Origin: Lophium mytilinum
Lineage: Eukaryota; Ascomycota; Dothideomycetes; Mytilinidiales; Mytilinidiaceae
DNA length: 64,000 bases
Direction: 5' to 3'
Assembly: GCA_010093605.1 (NCBI GenBank)
Contig: MU004196.1
Span: forward strand, 336,255 to 400,254
Shown here: one piece after another, positions 1 through 11,746 of the stretch
Position numbering within the stretch: position 1 is the first letter of the stretch
How the letters are laid out: the number at the start of each line of letters is the position of its first letter
Program-made: the position numbers and the translations under genes
Notes under the pieces: generated by a model
What the model saw: the letters and a program-made list of their open reading frames with translations, nothing else
Databases searched by the model: none
Told to the model about the DNA's origin: nothing

Positions 1-1863
1 TACCTTGATCTCCATCATACTGCCAATTGTCTAAAAATCCGCACAGTGGCTGCAGTATGCTGGCAGGAGAGGTGAAAAGAAGCATTACATCTAAAGCCTG
101 CGGCTTCTTTGACAGTAGATTGGAAATAGACTTGAGATAAGGGGTCATGTTGGTGTCGCAAAGATACGATATGAACTAAATGGCTATCAGTAATCAAACA
201 TGACATACTGTGCATGTACATACCTCAGTGAGAGCCAATACAATCGCTCCAGCATTCCCGTCCATGTTCTCAATCTCATCGATAAACATATTGACTTTCT
301 CGAAGCTTTCTTTGCATTGCTTCAACAGGTCTTCTTTGACATACTTGACTTCCGGTGGTTCCTGCATTGGCCGCTCACCGAGATGCCTCTCTATGTTGCC
401 AACTGCGATGAGATTGTGCAGGGCACAGGCGTTGAGGAAGTCTTGACGAACGTCCGAGAGAACGTTGTTGCCGCCACCGTCATTGAATCCTTGAGATGGT
501 GCGGGAAAGGCGTTTAGGTCCACATGGCTTAGTGCTTGGGTGATACAGAACTCCGGGGCCAATCCGTACAGCGGTCCTTGTAGTTGCGCTACAAGCGGTG
601 GTATTCGGTTAATCAAGAAAGATTTCAAGCAGTTCATCCTTTCGTTAGATTCACTGCGATACATCGCGTTTGATAGGATATCGAAAGAAGCAGTAATGAG
701 ATCGATCGCAAGGGTTTGGGTATCAAGCTACCTCGGTTAGACCTCTGCAATTACGGCGATTTCAACAACTTACTTTGTATCTGGCATGTAAGTAGTTAAG
801 AATCGTGACATCGTCCGTCAACGGACGAGCAACAAGCTATCATGATTAGCGAGCTCCAGAATAAATTGATGAATGGTCATACCAAAGAGTTAAGAAATAT
901 GTAGAGACCAGCTCTCGTGTTGATAGTAGGTAAATCCATGAGAGACTCGAGTTGGATTGACGCAACCGCAAGACCATTATCTCCGGTCCCGCCGTTGAGG
1001 TCGTTGCCAGGGTCGATAAGGAGTGCATGCTTAGTCTGGGATTCTTCGAGTCGACTGGCAATCGTCGGAGAGGTCTGTTCCAGCAATGGTATGAACGAAG
1101 ACAGAGACTGAGAAAATGCTTTCCGGAGCTCTGAAAATTGTAAGTGTCTTGCAACAATGCTTGATGTCTCACACCAAAAAGAAAATCACTTTCAACACCC
1201 TTGCAATCAACAAGATTTGAAATATCTGATAAAAAGAGATCCACTCTTACCTTTCAGCGGCGGTGCGTTCAGCATCTGCACCATCCTCATATTGTCAATA
1301 ACCCCCATAACCAGCATCCCCAGCGCCTCCCGGACATTGATCGACTGCTGCTGAAGCTGCTGCACTCCAGTCATAGCCTGAACAACCGCATCGCCCGCAT
1401 GCGCCGTCACCATAGCCGACATCCACTGGCCCACCACCGTCAGCACCTTACGCGCCTCCATCTTCGTCCTCGGGCGATCACCGGGCGTCGCAAACGCCTT
1501 GTGCAGCCGATGAAAGATGATCTCGTCCAGTTCCGGCGGATTCTGCCAACGCTCCTGGGGGGCAAGGGCCGCATCGCTGCTCTTCGAGGGCCGATCCCGC
1601 GACCACCGGAAGGCCGCGATGAGCACGTCAGCCGCGTCGATGCGGTTCAATGCCAGTAAGCGCTCGAGATAGACGACGAGCAGCGGGTCGATGGTGCTGG
1701 TCGAGGCGGTGCGCGGGCGCAGCAGCACGTCGGCGAGTTTGGCGCCCGCGATGGGAGTCCGCGCGTGGAGCTGGCGGGCGGCGGCTTCGAAGACGTCGGC
1801 GCGGATGCGCTGCGAGAGGCAGCGCGAGAAGAAGAGAGTCCATTGTTGAGGCGGGGACTCCAT
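1..1863 (-). CDS. MED5: Mediator complex subunit 5 (Med5/Nut1), N-terminal part
   Basis: Med5 is a tail-module subunit of the Mediator complex, which links transcription factors to RNA polymerase II in the nucleus. The gene starts at 1863 and leaves the window at base 1. I place four exons: 1863-1251, 1130-883, 727-224 and 175-1 (partial); all junctions are GT-AG and keep frame. The N-terminus ([13 protein letters not shown]) and the segment [10 protein letters not shown], preceded by [12 protein letters not shown] and ILQPLC, are the conserved Med5 pattern as I remember it from fungal sequences. Some 520 residues are present; fungal Med5 is usually about 900-1100, so roughly half is missing to the left. 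No domain other than Med5 is visible. The stretch upstream (1864-2395) should be its promoter. Confidence 0.82.
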
Positions 1864-2395
1864 CCCTACGACATGGATACAGCGTTCGAGAGCGGAGTGG
1901 CGTCAGCACGAGCGGCGATTTGGGAAGATGGGTTTATTGAAGCGTAGGTAAGAGATGATGTGTGGTTTGTGTGTTGTCGATCGCTGAGGGCCAGTAGTTA
2001 GCAGCAAGGATGTCGACACGGACAGCGAGGCTGGACCTGCTGGTGTTGAGGCGGCCTGGGCGGATCCCGCCGCTTGGGACGAGCTTGGAGCTAGCCCAAT
2101 GCAGGTGCCCGGGTGGTCTGTGCCAGGGTGTTCGTCAAATCGACAAAAGGGTCAAAACGAGGTCAGGAAAGAAAGCAGAGCCAGTGCTGCACAGCGTAGG
2201 GCACGTGTGGTGATGTATTGACCATTTCTATTAGGTTGTAGCAGTGCTGCCACGGTGTCATTGCAAGTAGTGAGTGCTGATACATGCCCTCCCTTTCCAA
2301 CGCCTTCCCATTCCCTACTTACTCGACCCTGCGAGTAGCCCGCCCGTGTTGAGCACGATCCTGAATGTGTCCCTCTCTTGATGACGTCGACCAAG
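1864..2395. other. Intergenic, MED5 upstream region
   Basis: Gap between the MED5 start and the 3' end of the next minus-strand gene. No open frame with protein-like composition, no clear TATA box and no repeat was seen. Confidence 0.5.
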
Positions 2396-3136
2396 TCAAG
2401 GCTGTATGTTGCGTCCAGCGCCGTCCTGCGCAGCCTCCTCGGCCTCGGGCGCTCTTGGCCCGACCATCCAGTCCTCCATCGCCAGCCACTGACTCCACGT
2501 CTTCTCTGCGCCCTCGATCTCGGCCAGCTGCACGTTCTGCAGCGGCCGCAGGAACGGCACCGACTCGTGCGGGCTCATGTCGTACTGGTACTTGACCTTC
2601 GCCCAGCCCACGCTCTTGGCCGCAAAAAGGTAGTTCCGCCGTTCACACTCCTGCACGGGCCCAATCCCCTTCCGCCAGTCGTCGCCGAAGAAGCCGTGCA
2701 GCACGCCCTCGCGGTCGAAGCCCGTCACGATGAGGCGGCGGATGTACGGCACCAGTGACACCCACATGGGCACCGAGGGGCGCTGCTGTGGGTGAGAGGG
2801 CACGGGACCGTGCCGCGGCCAGGGCATGTTGTAGGCGCCAGGCCCCGCAGCGTGCGGCGAGGGCCCTTGGGAGTTGGCGACGGGGTTGTCGCTCCATTGG
2901 AAGGGGAGGCAGATGTTGACGAGCGCGGCCACGGCCTGCACCGACGCGTCGTGCTGCGCGTGGTCGAGGAAGTAGCGCTGGCAGCTCTGGTACGCGGGGT
3001 GCCACTCGAAGATGTCGAATTGCGGGTCGCCCGTCATGCCCGCGGGAGAGGCCTCGGTCGACGACGAGGGTCCCGTGAAGGGACCGCCTCGTGCAGGATA
3101 GGATGGGTAGCCGGGGAATCCGCCGAAGAAGGACAT
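2396..3136 (-). CDS. Conserved fungal protein of unknown function
   Basis: Single-exon gene of 246 residues. The first 35 residues are rich in Gly, Pro and Ser. Residues about 120-235 form a compact conserved-looking core with WVSLVPYIRRLIVTGFD, GFFGDDW, YLFAAKSVGW and, near the end, WSQWLAMEDWMVGPR. The C-terminus is short and charged. I recognise this core as one that recurs in filamentous ascomycete proteomes, sometimes carried under the uninformative label 'ilp is an apoptosis inhibitor', but I know of no experimental function. There is no signal peptide or membrane segment. The start at 3136 is the only in-frame ATG before the glycine-rich leader. It runs in the same direction as MED5, 532 bp upstream of it. 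Confidence 0.7.
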   Translation of the reverse strand: MSFFGGFPGYPSYPARGGPFTGPSSSTEASPAGMTGDPQFDIFEWHPAYQSCQRYFLDHAQHDASVQAVAALVNICLPFQWSDNPVANSQGPSPHAAGPGAYNMPWPRHGPVPSHPQQRPSVPMWVSLVPYIRRLIVTGFDREGVLHGFFGDDWRKGIGPVQECERRNYLFAAKSVGWAKVKYQYDMSPHESVPFLRPLQNVQLAEIEGAEKTWSQWLAMEDWMVGPRAPEAEEAAQDGAGRNIQP

Positions 3137-3962
3137 AGCATTGGTCTACAGGAGGTGGTGACGTCGTGTTCCTCTATTTAGGAGGGTGTCTAAGGCTGTC
3201 AGCGAGAAGCCTGGCCGAGAGATGCGCAATACGGGGCTCACAGGGCGTGTATCTGGGAGGCCCTGCAGTCTGGTGTTATTCTGGACTGCCAGGACGGACA
3301 TGTGCAAAGGCAATGATCAATGACGGTGAGAAGCGGGCAGGTTGTGGGGAGCATTCGAGGAGAGGGCCCAGATTTATCATTAAAAGGTCGAGGCTCCTGG
3401 AGAGCTCCGGGTTGGCCTCGGGCGCCTCCACGAGTATTATAATATTGAGTCCATGTTGGTGCACTTGTATTGCAAAGCACCCTGGCCGACAATCACGCCT
3501 CAAGTTCCCTGGAGTGCTCTGCCACTAGCCTGCCGACGGGATCGATCCAGGGGAACGGACAGCAAAACGCCGCATCAGGGCAGCCAATGCGGACAAGCAG
3601 GGCGTCTGTTGACGGGGATACCGCACGGTGGAAGTGGCTTAGGGCGGCTGCTTGGAGCCATGGAGGAGGGATGCACTTTTTTGCCCGGCTGAGGCGTGCG
3701 AGGCCTGCAGAAGGGGGCCCAAGGGGGGGACCAAGGGGGGCTGCATTCACCCAATCCCGTGAAGGGTGCTGCATACTTGGCGTATACTGGGCGTGGGCGG
3801 TGCTCAGCTGGCGCCGCCTGCCCCTCCACCGAGAAGATTTTGCCTCCAGGGCTGCAAGATGGCGCGAGAGACCGAAATCTAGGTACCCCAGACGCAGCGC
3901 CAGCATCCGGCCGATGCGCGGCTCGCTTGTCGGAGGTGCCGAGTTTGCACAGCCGCCGGAGA
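3137..3962. other. Intergenic, promoter side of the 246-aa gene and transposon flank
   Basis: GC-rich spacer with G-runs around 3713-3740. The base composition changes abruptly to AT-rich at 3965, where the pogo-like element begins. I see no gene in it. Confidence 0.5.
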
Positions 3963-3964
3963 TA

Positions 3965-3988
3965 CAGTAAAACCTGCTTATAGTAATA
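3965..3988. repeat. Left terminal inverted repeat of the pogo-like element
   Basis: Begins CAGTAAAACCTGC directly after the TA at 3963-3964. It is the reverse complement of 6025-6048. Confidence 0.85.
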
Positions 3989-6024
3989 CGGTTTGTTTCG
4001 GAGGAGTGTATTACTATACAGAGGGTATTACTATATTTAGGTTTCTTAGTAATCCGCCTAGTAAATAATAATTAGTTAATAATATCGTGTATTCTTAACC
4101 TTCTAGCTAAAGTAGATATATTCTAAGCCCTCCTGCCCCTAAAAAAGTTAGAAATTAACATCTACTTAGTATTTTAATTAATCCTCCTTCTATATAGGCG
4201 CCGCTCGTGTTAATATAGAGAGAAAATTAAGAATAATTTACTATCCTCCTACTACTTCTTATATAGCCTAAGAGTAGCTAATATATCTATAGCTTCTTAA
4301 AGCTTTATAGTTAGATCCTTCTACCTTCCCTTAGTATCTAACTCTTTATCTTCTAGCCTAGAATATAGGCTAGCTATAAAGGCGGTAATGTCCCCTAGGG
4401 CCTTCTAGATTTCCTTATTATCTAGGTAAATAAAATTTATAATTTCTATATATTACTATATTCTTTCTACTTTTTCTAAGGCATTTAGGCACTACTATAT
4501 ATTATCTAATAGTAGGGGTTCTATATAGTTCTTAGAATACTAAGTAGGGCCTTTATAGTTGCTAAATATAGTTAATTTAATATAGTAATTTAATATAGTA
4601 GATAGCTTAACTAGGTTCTATATAGTAATAGCCTATTAAATTACCTATAATACATAGATTTCCTTAAGAGGATCTTATTTCTCTAGCGTCTAATTAACTA
4701 TAAAGTGTAGCTAGAAACGCTAATAATAGGCCTTAAAATTATAAATAATGCCCTAATCTATAGGCTAATAGACTAATATATAATTAGAAGGTAAAAATAC
4801 TACTTTAGTATTCTTTAAGGTATTATTATTATTTACTATTTCTATAGCGCTATAGTAAGAGCTAAAGCTATCTAAAAGAAGTAGTACCTTTCTTCTATTT
4901 ACTATCTTATTAAACTACTAAAGATACGCTAGCATAACACTTCTAGTTATCTACGCCTTCTTATTATTCTTCTAGATAAAGCCTATCCCCTTAATATTTA
5001 CTCCTTTTAAGCTAAAACACCGTGGATTTACTGCTATTCTAATAATCTAGAGAGGGAGCTTATAGGTTCCATTGCTATTAGCGCAATTTATAATAGTAAT
5101 ACATACTTTCTATTTCTTAAGGCTAGGCAGTTACTTAGTAGCTAGTATAATCTTAGGTATTACTTTCTAAAAGAGACTATATTTATCTATATTATATATA
5201 TTATATAGGTAATAGTTCTCTATTTCTTTATATATACGGCGCATCTCTTTCTTAGTATTCTTCTTATAAATAGAGCCGGCCTCTCTATATTACTTTCTTT
5301 TCCGCACGCTATTATATATCTTCTAGCCGTCTAGCTAGCTATTAGAAAAGGTAGGTATTAGCTTATCTTTTAGTTCTATAATAGATAGCTAGAGACACTA
5401 AGTGGCCTCTTATAGAAGGTCTCTAGTAATTAGAACTTAATAGCCCTATATTATCTAATGCTATTTAAATAGGGCCTTATCTAAAATAGGCTACTTAGTA
5501 GCTCTTCTTCTCTCCCTTTCACCGTGCCCTTTTTAAAGCTTTATCCCATCTAGATGCTTATATTTTTAGCTAAGGCTAAGGGAGATTAAGGGCTGGCCGA
5601 TAGAACGTTAAAACTTATCCGTAGCCCACGTAGAAAGGGCGTTTTAGTATAGATGTAGGTTTTTAGCAGTATAATTATAGATTTACTTGCGCTTAAGCTC
5701 TAAGATACTATAGCAACACTAGCAGTTAGGATTTAGAACGCGAGGTATTATAGAATAAGGAATTAGGTGTAAAAATAATAGATATTAATGCCTTTTAGAT
5801 GGAAATACAACGTTGTTTAGACAGAGGATGTAAAAAGCTGTATGGCCGGCGCGGAAAAACCGCCTCTGGATGCCCTCAAAACAGCGGTGAGCCGACCTAG
5901 TTAGTATAATATTAGTGAGCGGGGGCTAATAGTACTATAGTAAGCAGGTTATTACTGTACTCCATACAAAAACGTATGGTTTCACAAAAAATATTACTCT
6001 ATAGAGTATATTACTATACCCCCA

Positions 6025-6048
6025 TATTACTATAAGCAGGTTTTACTG
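6025..6048. repeat. Right terminal inverted repeat of the pogo-like element
   Basis: Ends GCAGGTTTTACTG directly before the TA at 6049-6050. It mirrors the left end. Confidence 0.85.
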
Positions 6049-6050
6049 TA

Positions 6051-6919
6051 CGCCCGTTGCTTTTCACGCCCTCTGTAGCGAGTGAGCGTCTGAGCCTGAC
6101 GAAAGCGTGCAGCACCACGGAGCCTCGAGCCGAGCTCGGGACGGAAGGTGGGCAGGCATGCCAGCCGACGAATAGCAGCCGGCCATTAATACAAATTCTT
6201 GCGAACATCGGACCGCACCTTCTTTGCTCGAGGGCAGGTCGGTGTCGTCAGGCAGAACGTTGCACTCGGCAAGCCGCGTCGCAGGGCATCCAAGCTGTAC
6301 GGTGGCAGTCCAACCAGTCGATGCCGTACATTGGAAGCATACCTAGTATCTCAAACAGCATCCCGCCCAAACGAACCACAGGGCGCCGATAGAACTGCTG
6401 GTGCAATCCGCGGCGCCGCCCAATAGCAGGCCGCAAAGCCACACTGCCACACTGCCACACACGTCGCCGACCAGTACGTCACTGCAGCCACAGCTCGAAC
6501 GGTGCTCCGGCGAATCACTGAGTGCCAGGCTTCACACGATGTGACTGTGGCCTCGCTGCCTCAGCTGCAGCGGTCGACGCCGCCCTCAGCCCTACACTTG
6601 AAGCGGTACGTAGTCCGTCGCCGTGCTGCCGGGAGGCTCCATCTGTGCGGGCGAAGCGAGCTGCAACACATGGCAACGTCATGGATGTGGGCGCTGGGCT
6701 GGATGGTAGTAACGCGTCCCCGGGATCAAAGCCTTCTTTCGCGCTTGGCGTCCTGTGTGCCCCGAGCATCTCCCTGGCACCAGCATACCAGCCTCCTTTC
6801 TCACCATCGGTGCAACCCCCATCCCGCAAACCCAATCTGGTTCCGCACTTCGGCCTGCCCTCTGTCAGATTGCCGAATCCATCCTCGATCTCATCCGATC
6901 CGGGCCGCATTGCTGCACC
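6051..6919. other. Intergenic, upstream of the aldo/keto reductase gene
   Basis: No convincing gene. A short run of CACACTGC units lies around 6438-6460. The open frames here look like chance frames in GC-rich DNA. Confidence 0.45.
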
Positions 6920-8169
6920 ATGGCGTCGCAGACATTCTCGCTAGCCTCCCGCATCAAGGCATGTCGGGCCACCGTTACACCTGCCGCACGCGTACTGACT
7001 GACTGACTGCTTCAGCTGGCTAATGGCCTCTCCATGCCGCAGATCCACCTTGGCGTGTACCTGGCCAGCGGCAAGGAGGCAGCGCAGTCGGTGAAGTGGG
7101 CGTTGGAGGTACGTCTGCAATCTCCATTCCAGCGTGTCCATGCTCACATAGGCAGGCCGGATATCGGGGTACGTTAGCGTAGCCACACTCCCATCAGTGC
7201 TGCAGCCAATGGTTGCGTGCCTCTGCCACTGTACGACAATTGACGATGACCCCACACAGCCATAGACTCTGCCCAGATGTACCACAACGAAAAGGAGTCT
7301 GGCACCGCCATTCTGCGCTTCCTGGCCAGTGATGCCAATACGGCCGGCCTAACGCGTGAGGACATCCATTACACGACCAAATTGGCCAGCAACTCGACGT
7401 ATGACGCAGCCCGCAAGTCCATCAGCCAGTCCGTCAAGGCGTGCGGATTGGGGTACATTGACCTCTTCCTGCTGCACTCCCCCTATGGTGGCAAACGCGC
7501 GCGCCTCGAGAGCTGGCGAGCGGTTGAAGACGCAATCGATGAGGGGGAGGTCAAGATAGGAGGGGTGAGCAACTACGGCGTGAAGCACGTAAGTTGAAAT
7601 AACGTTGCACGTCGCCACCGATGGCTAGCTGACCCAGGGACGACCCCTTCAGCTGGAAGAGCTAATTGCCTCCAAACCCCGCATTCTACCTGCCGTCAAC
7701 CAGATCGAGGTGCACCCCTTCAACACGCGAACTGATATCACTGAGTTCTGCGCTGCCAACGGCATTGTCGTTGAGGCCTACGCGCCACTCGTACGCGCGC
7801 TTCGTATGAAGCACCCGACGATTGCCTCCCTCGCTGACAAGTATGGCTGCACTCCAGGCCAGCTGTTGGTGCGCTGGTAAGCTCGCCGGGTGACTCGACC
7901 ATACTGTCCCTATTAACTTTCCTCTCCAGGAGCCTGCAGCATGGCTACGTGCCCCTGCCCAAGAGCGTCAAGCAGGCGCGGATCGTTGAGAATGCAGATA
8001 TTGGTGGCTTCGCAATTGGGGCGGAGGACATGGCGGCCATGGACGCTCTGGACGAGTACCTCGTAACCGGTGAGTTCCCCTTGGCCAGCCTGTGCTACAG
8101 CACACACCCGCAATCGGCGCACTCGACTCATGCACATGTGCAGACTGGGATCCGACGGACTGTCCGTGA
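6920..8169 (+). CDS. Aldo/keto reductase (seven exons)
   Basis: Predicted cytosolic NAD(P)H-dependent oxidoreductase of the aldo/keto reductase superfamily. Exons: 6920-6958, 7016-7108, 7156-7168, 7260-7588, 7653-7876, 7930-8069 and 8144-8169; they join in frame to 287 residues, close to the usual 280-320. Family features in order: [16 protein letters not shown] at the start of the barrel; the catalytic Asp and Tyr in [14 protein letters not shown]; the catalytic Lys in [21 protein letters not shown]; the catalytic-region [10 protein letters not shown]; the cofactor-binding PLPKSV segment; and the typical C-terminal end WDPTDCP. Exon 3 is only 13 nt, and without it the AGYR motif is lost, which supports it. 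Intron 1 appears to begin with GC rather than GT. The substrate cannot be read from the sequence. Confidence 0.85.
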
Positions 8170-9000
8170 TGCAGGACGTGGTGTGTGGTCTCGTGTGGTG
8201 TCGTGTGGTTGCGCGCGCCCGTGGGGGGCAGAGTCAGATGTCGTGGAGGTGTTTTTCAGGCGAGGATGGGTCAGACGTGGAGAGGGGGCTTGGCAGGGCT
8301 GCGGGGCTCTGGACCCGACAGACTGGATCGATACGAGAGTGAAAATTTTCGCCGTGCGGCCGTGGTGTGCATCGAATGTGAAAGCAGGCTGAGCGCCAGG
8401 GGTCGTGAAGGGGATGGTGAAAAAAAAGCCACACCTCCTCGGATGTTGGCCCTGCAGTGCGCACGTCCCGACATCTCCCAGCGTCCCACATCCCGCACAG
8501 CCTTGCCGTGCGGTCCCTGGGCTGTACGTAACGAGGGCGTGGAGGCGGCCGGCATGACGCTGGGCAATTGCACATCAGCGCTGCCTTCGCGCTGTTCGCT
8601 GTCACGTGTCGGCAGCTGTCGCGCGCCGTGATTGGTGTGTTGCTTATCTCTATCAAGCTGTCTGTCGCGCGACGCAACTCTGTGAATATGCTACTCCGGC
8701 GTCGCCCGTACAGAGCCAATAACCGTAACGCGATGGACAACTCTTCGTCTAATCCTGCAGCGGGCGAACCATCTGGCCCCTCACCGGCCTGGAGATGGGG
8801 TGGTGACGTTCGGGCCTGGCGTGCCTCTATACCCGCGTGGAGCGTTGCTTTTGACATGGAATGATAAATTCTTGGACCCCGCCATTCGAACGCGCTGGAG
8901 TATTTATTCGCCTTGTCCTCTCTCTTTCAGACTCCAAAGCTCTTCCTCACGAATCCTCGGAACCAATTCATATACCCCAATACCATCACACACTCTCGCA
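8170..9000 (+). promoter_or_regulatory. gdhA upstream region with GATA and CCAAT motifs
   Basis: Between the reductase stop and the gdhA start. It holds two HGATAR-type sites (reverse at 8644-8649, forward at 8862-8867) and CCAAT boxes (ATTGG at 8631-8635, CCAAT at 8716-8720). A pyrimidine-rich run with TTTATT precedes the start at 8900-8945. GATA factors of the AreA type control nitrogen genes in filamentous fungi, so these sites fit gdhA. Motifs this short also occur by chance, and none has been tested. Confidence 0.35.
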
Positions 9001-10570
<1,570 letters not shown>

Positions 10571-11746
10571 ATGCTTTTCAAAAATACCCATTGTAGGAAT
10601 TTGACGGTTTTGGCTTGGAATGGAATTGGATTGGAGCGAGGGCTTGGAGATACTGTAGATACTCTTTACTCAGTTTACGAATCTAACGGATATGAATAAT
10701 ACGTTTCGAGTTTGTAGGTTGGTGAGTGCGCAGTGGTTATACAAAGGTAAAAGGAAAGCTCGGTTTGCCCTGAGTTGCTAGTGAAGCGCTAGTCCTTTTG
10801 AGCTCTAGTTCGTAATCCCAACGTCAGATCATCCAAAATGCACACAACGCTTGACCAATTCCTTCTGAGGCCTTCAAAACGCGCCCAGATGGTCATCTAC
10901 CGTCGGACCTACACGTATCGGTGCTCTTCGTCTCCCTAGCCAACCACCTTTCCACAACCCTCGGTTTTTCGACTCCCCAGACGCGCGCGGACACGCGTCT
11001 GGGCATCACGACGGAACTAGGAACGATCCAAGGCATACTGGAAAAGGCGGCTTTGAAAAGTAGTCTTCTGTTGCGGATATGCCTTTTGCCAGACGCAGCG
11101 AAGCACGCGAAAGGACCACGACGACGTGACGCTTGAGGTGCTTTCAGACGCTGAAATCTTCTCTCTGGTAAGAGATGCAGTAGGGCGGACGAAGAGACGT
11201 CTATGATTCCATCGGCGCTCAACTTCAGACGTCCCCTTTCGGCATCAGCAGACCTATGCTCTTGCGCGACATGCTTGTCCATACGAAGGCTTGACAGTAC
11301 TATGACTCGATTCGATTGTCGCGTGCGCAAAATTTGACGCTGGAGCGTCTGACAATAAAGCAGACGACTTTGAAGGTAGAAAGATAAAAGAAGAGCCGCT
11401 TCATATCTGGATCGGTTTCCAATAGCATATCAACGCAATATAAGTCAAGCAAGAGAGGAAAGAACCGAGTTGGCGTGCCTTCATGGCGACCTCTATCGCA
11501 AGACGGTAGGTAGTCTTTAATTTCTAAAACACCGCTATCTTTCTCTTCTTCTCCTTGCAAAATAATTTTCGAATCCTTTCCCGCAGATGCAAGCCACATC
11601 TATACACCGATGCATTTCCTGTATAACCTATACGGCCCCTCATTATAGCCAAGCTGTCCCTAAACACTGTAATATCGTCGTTTCATGCTGCTCGGTGCTA
11701 GGTTGGGTCACCCGTTGCGTGACATTCGTATCAAAATTGCTTGGCA
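10571..11746. other. Intergenic between two convergent genes
   Basis: Both neighbours end here. No protein-like frame was found. It contains a strong palindrome at 10976-11003 and an unusual number of CAGACG/CGTCTG hexamers (for example near 11091, 11144, 11229, 11346 and 11362). Confidence 0.5.
10976..11003. repeat. Perfect 10-bp inverted repeat (possible hairpin)
   Basis: Left arm CCCAGACGCG at 10976-10985, right arm CGCGTCTGGG at 10994-11003, with an 8-nt loop. It lies about 400 bp past the gdhA stop. A role as a binding site, terminator hairpin or chance feature cannot be decided. Confidence 0.6.

Larger units (their letters stand above)
3965..6048 (-). mobile_element. RIP-inactivated pogo-like (Tc1/mariner) DNA transposon
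   Basis: A 2,084-bp AT-rich block bounded by perfect inverted repeats of about 24 bp, beginning CAGTAAAACCTGCTTATAG at 3965 and mirrored at 6025-6048, each flanked by the dinucleotide TA (3963-3964 and 6049-6050). A TA target duplication and a CAGTA-type end are typical of the pogo group. The minus strand still shows a DDE_1-like transposase trace: a strand ending LLLLDSFSS near 4861-4888, followed by FLP.N and then a PID-GII segment near 4745-4770. Glutamine codons in that stretch have become stops. CpA and TpG are almost absent throughout, which is the RIP signature. The element is dead as a coding unit; only the ends look intact. Confidence 0.85.

Noticed and set aside
6515-6944. Several 75-166 codon frames upstream of the aldo/keto reductase
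   Set aside because: Overlapping frames on both strands in GC-rich DNA, without domains; the true first exon at 6920 explains the region's edge.
10893-11330. 145-codon minus-strand frame between gdhA and gene A
   Set aside because: Its composition is random-looking and it overlaps a palindrome-rich spacer.
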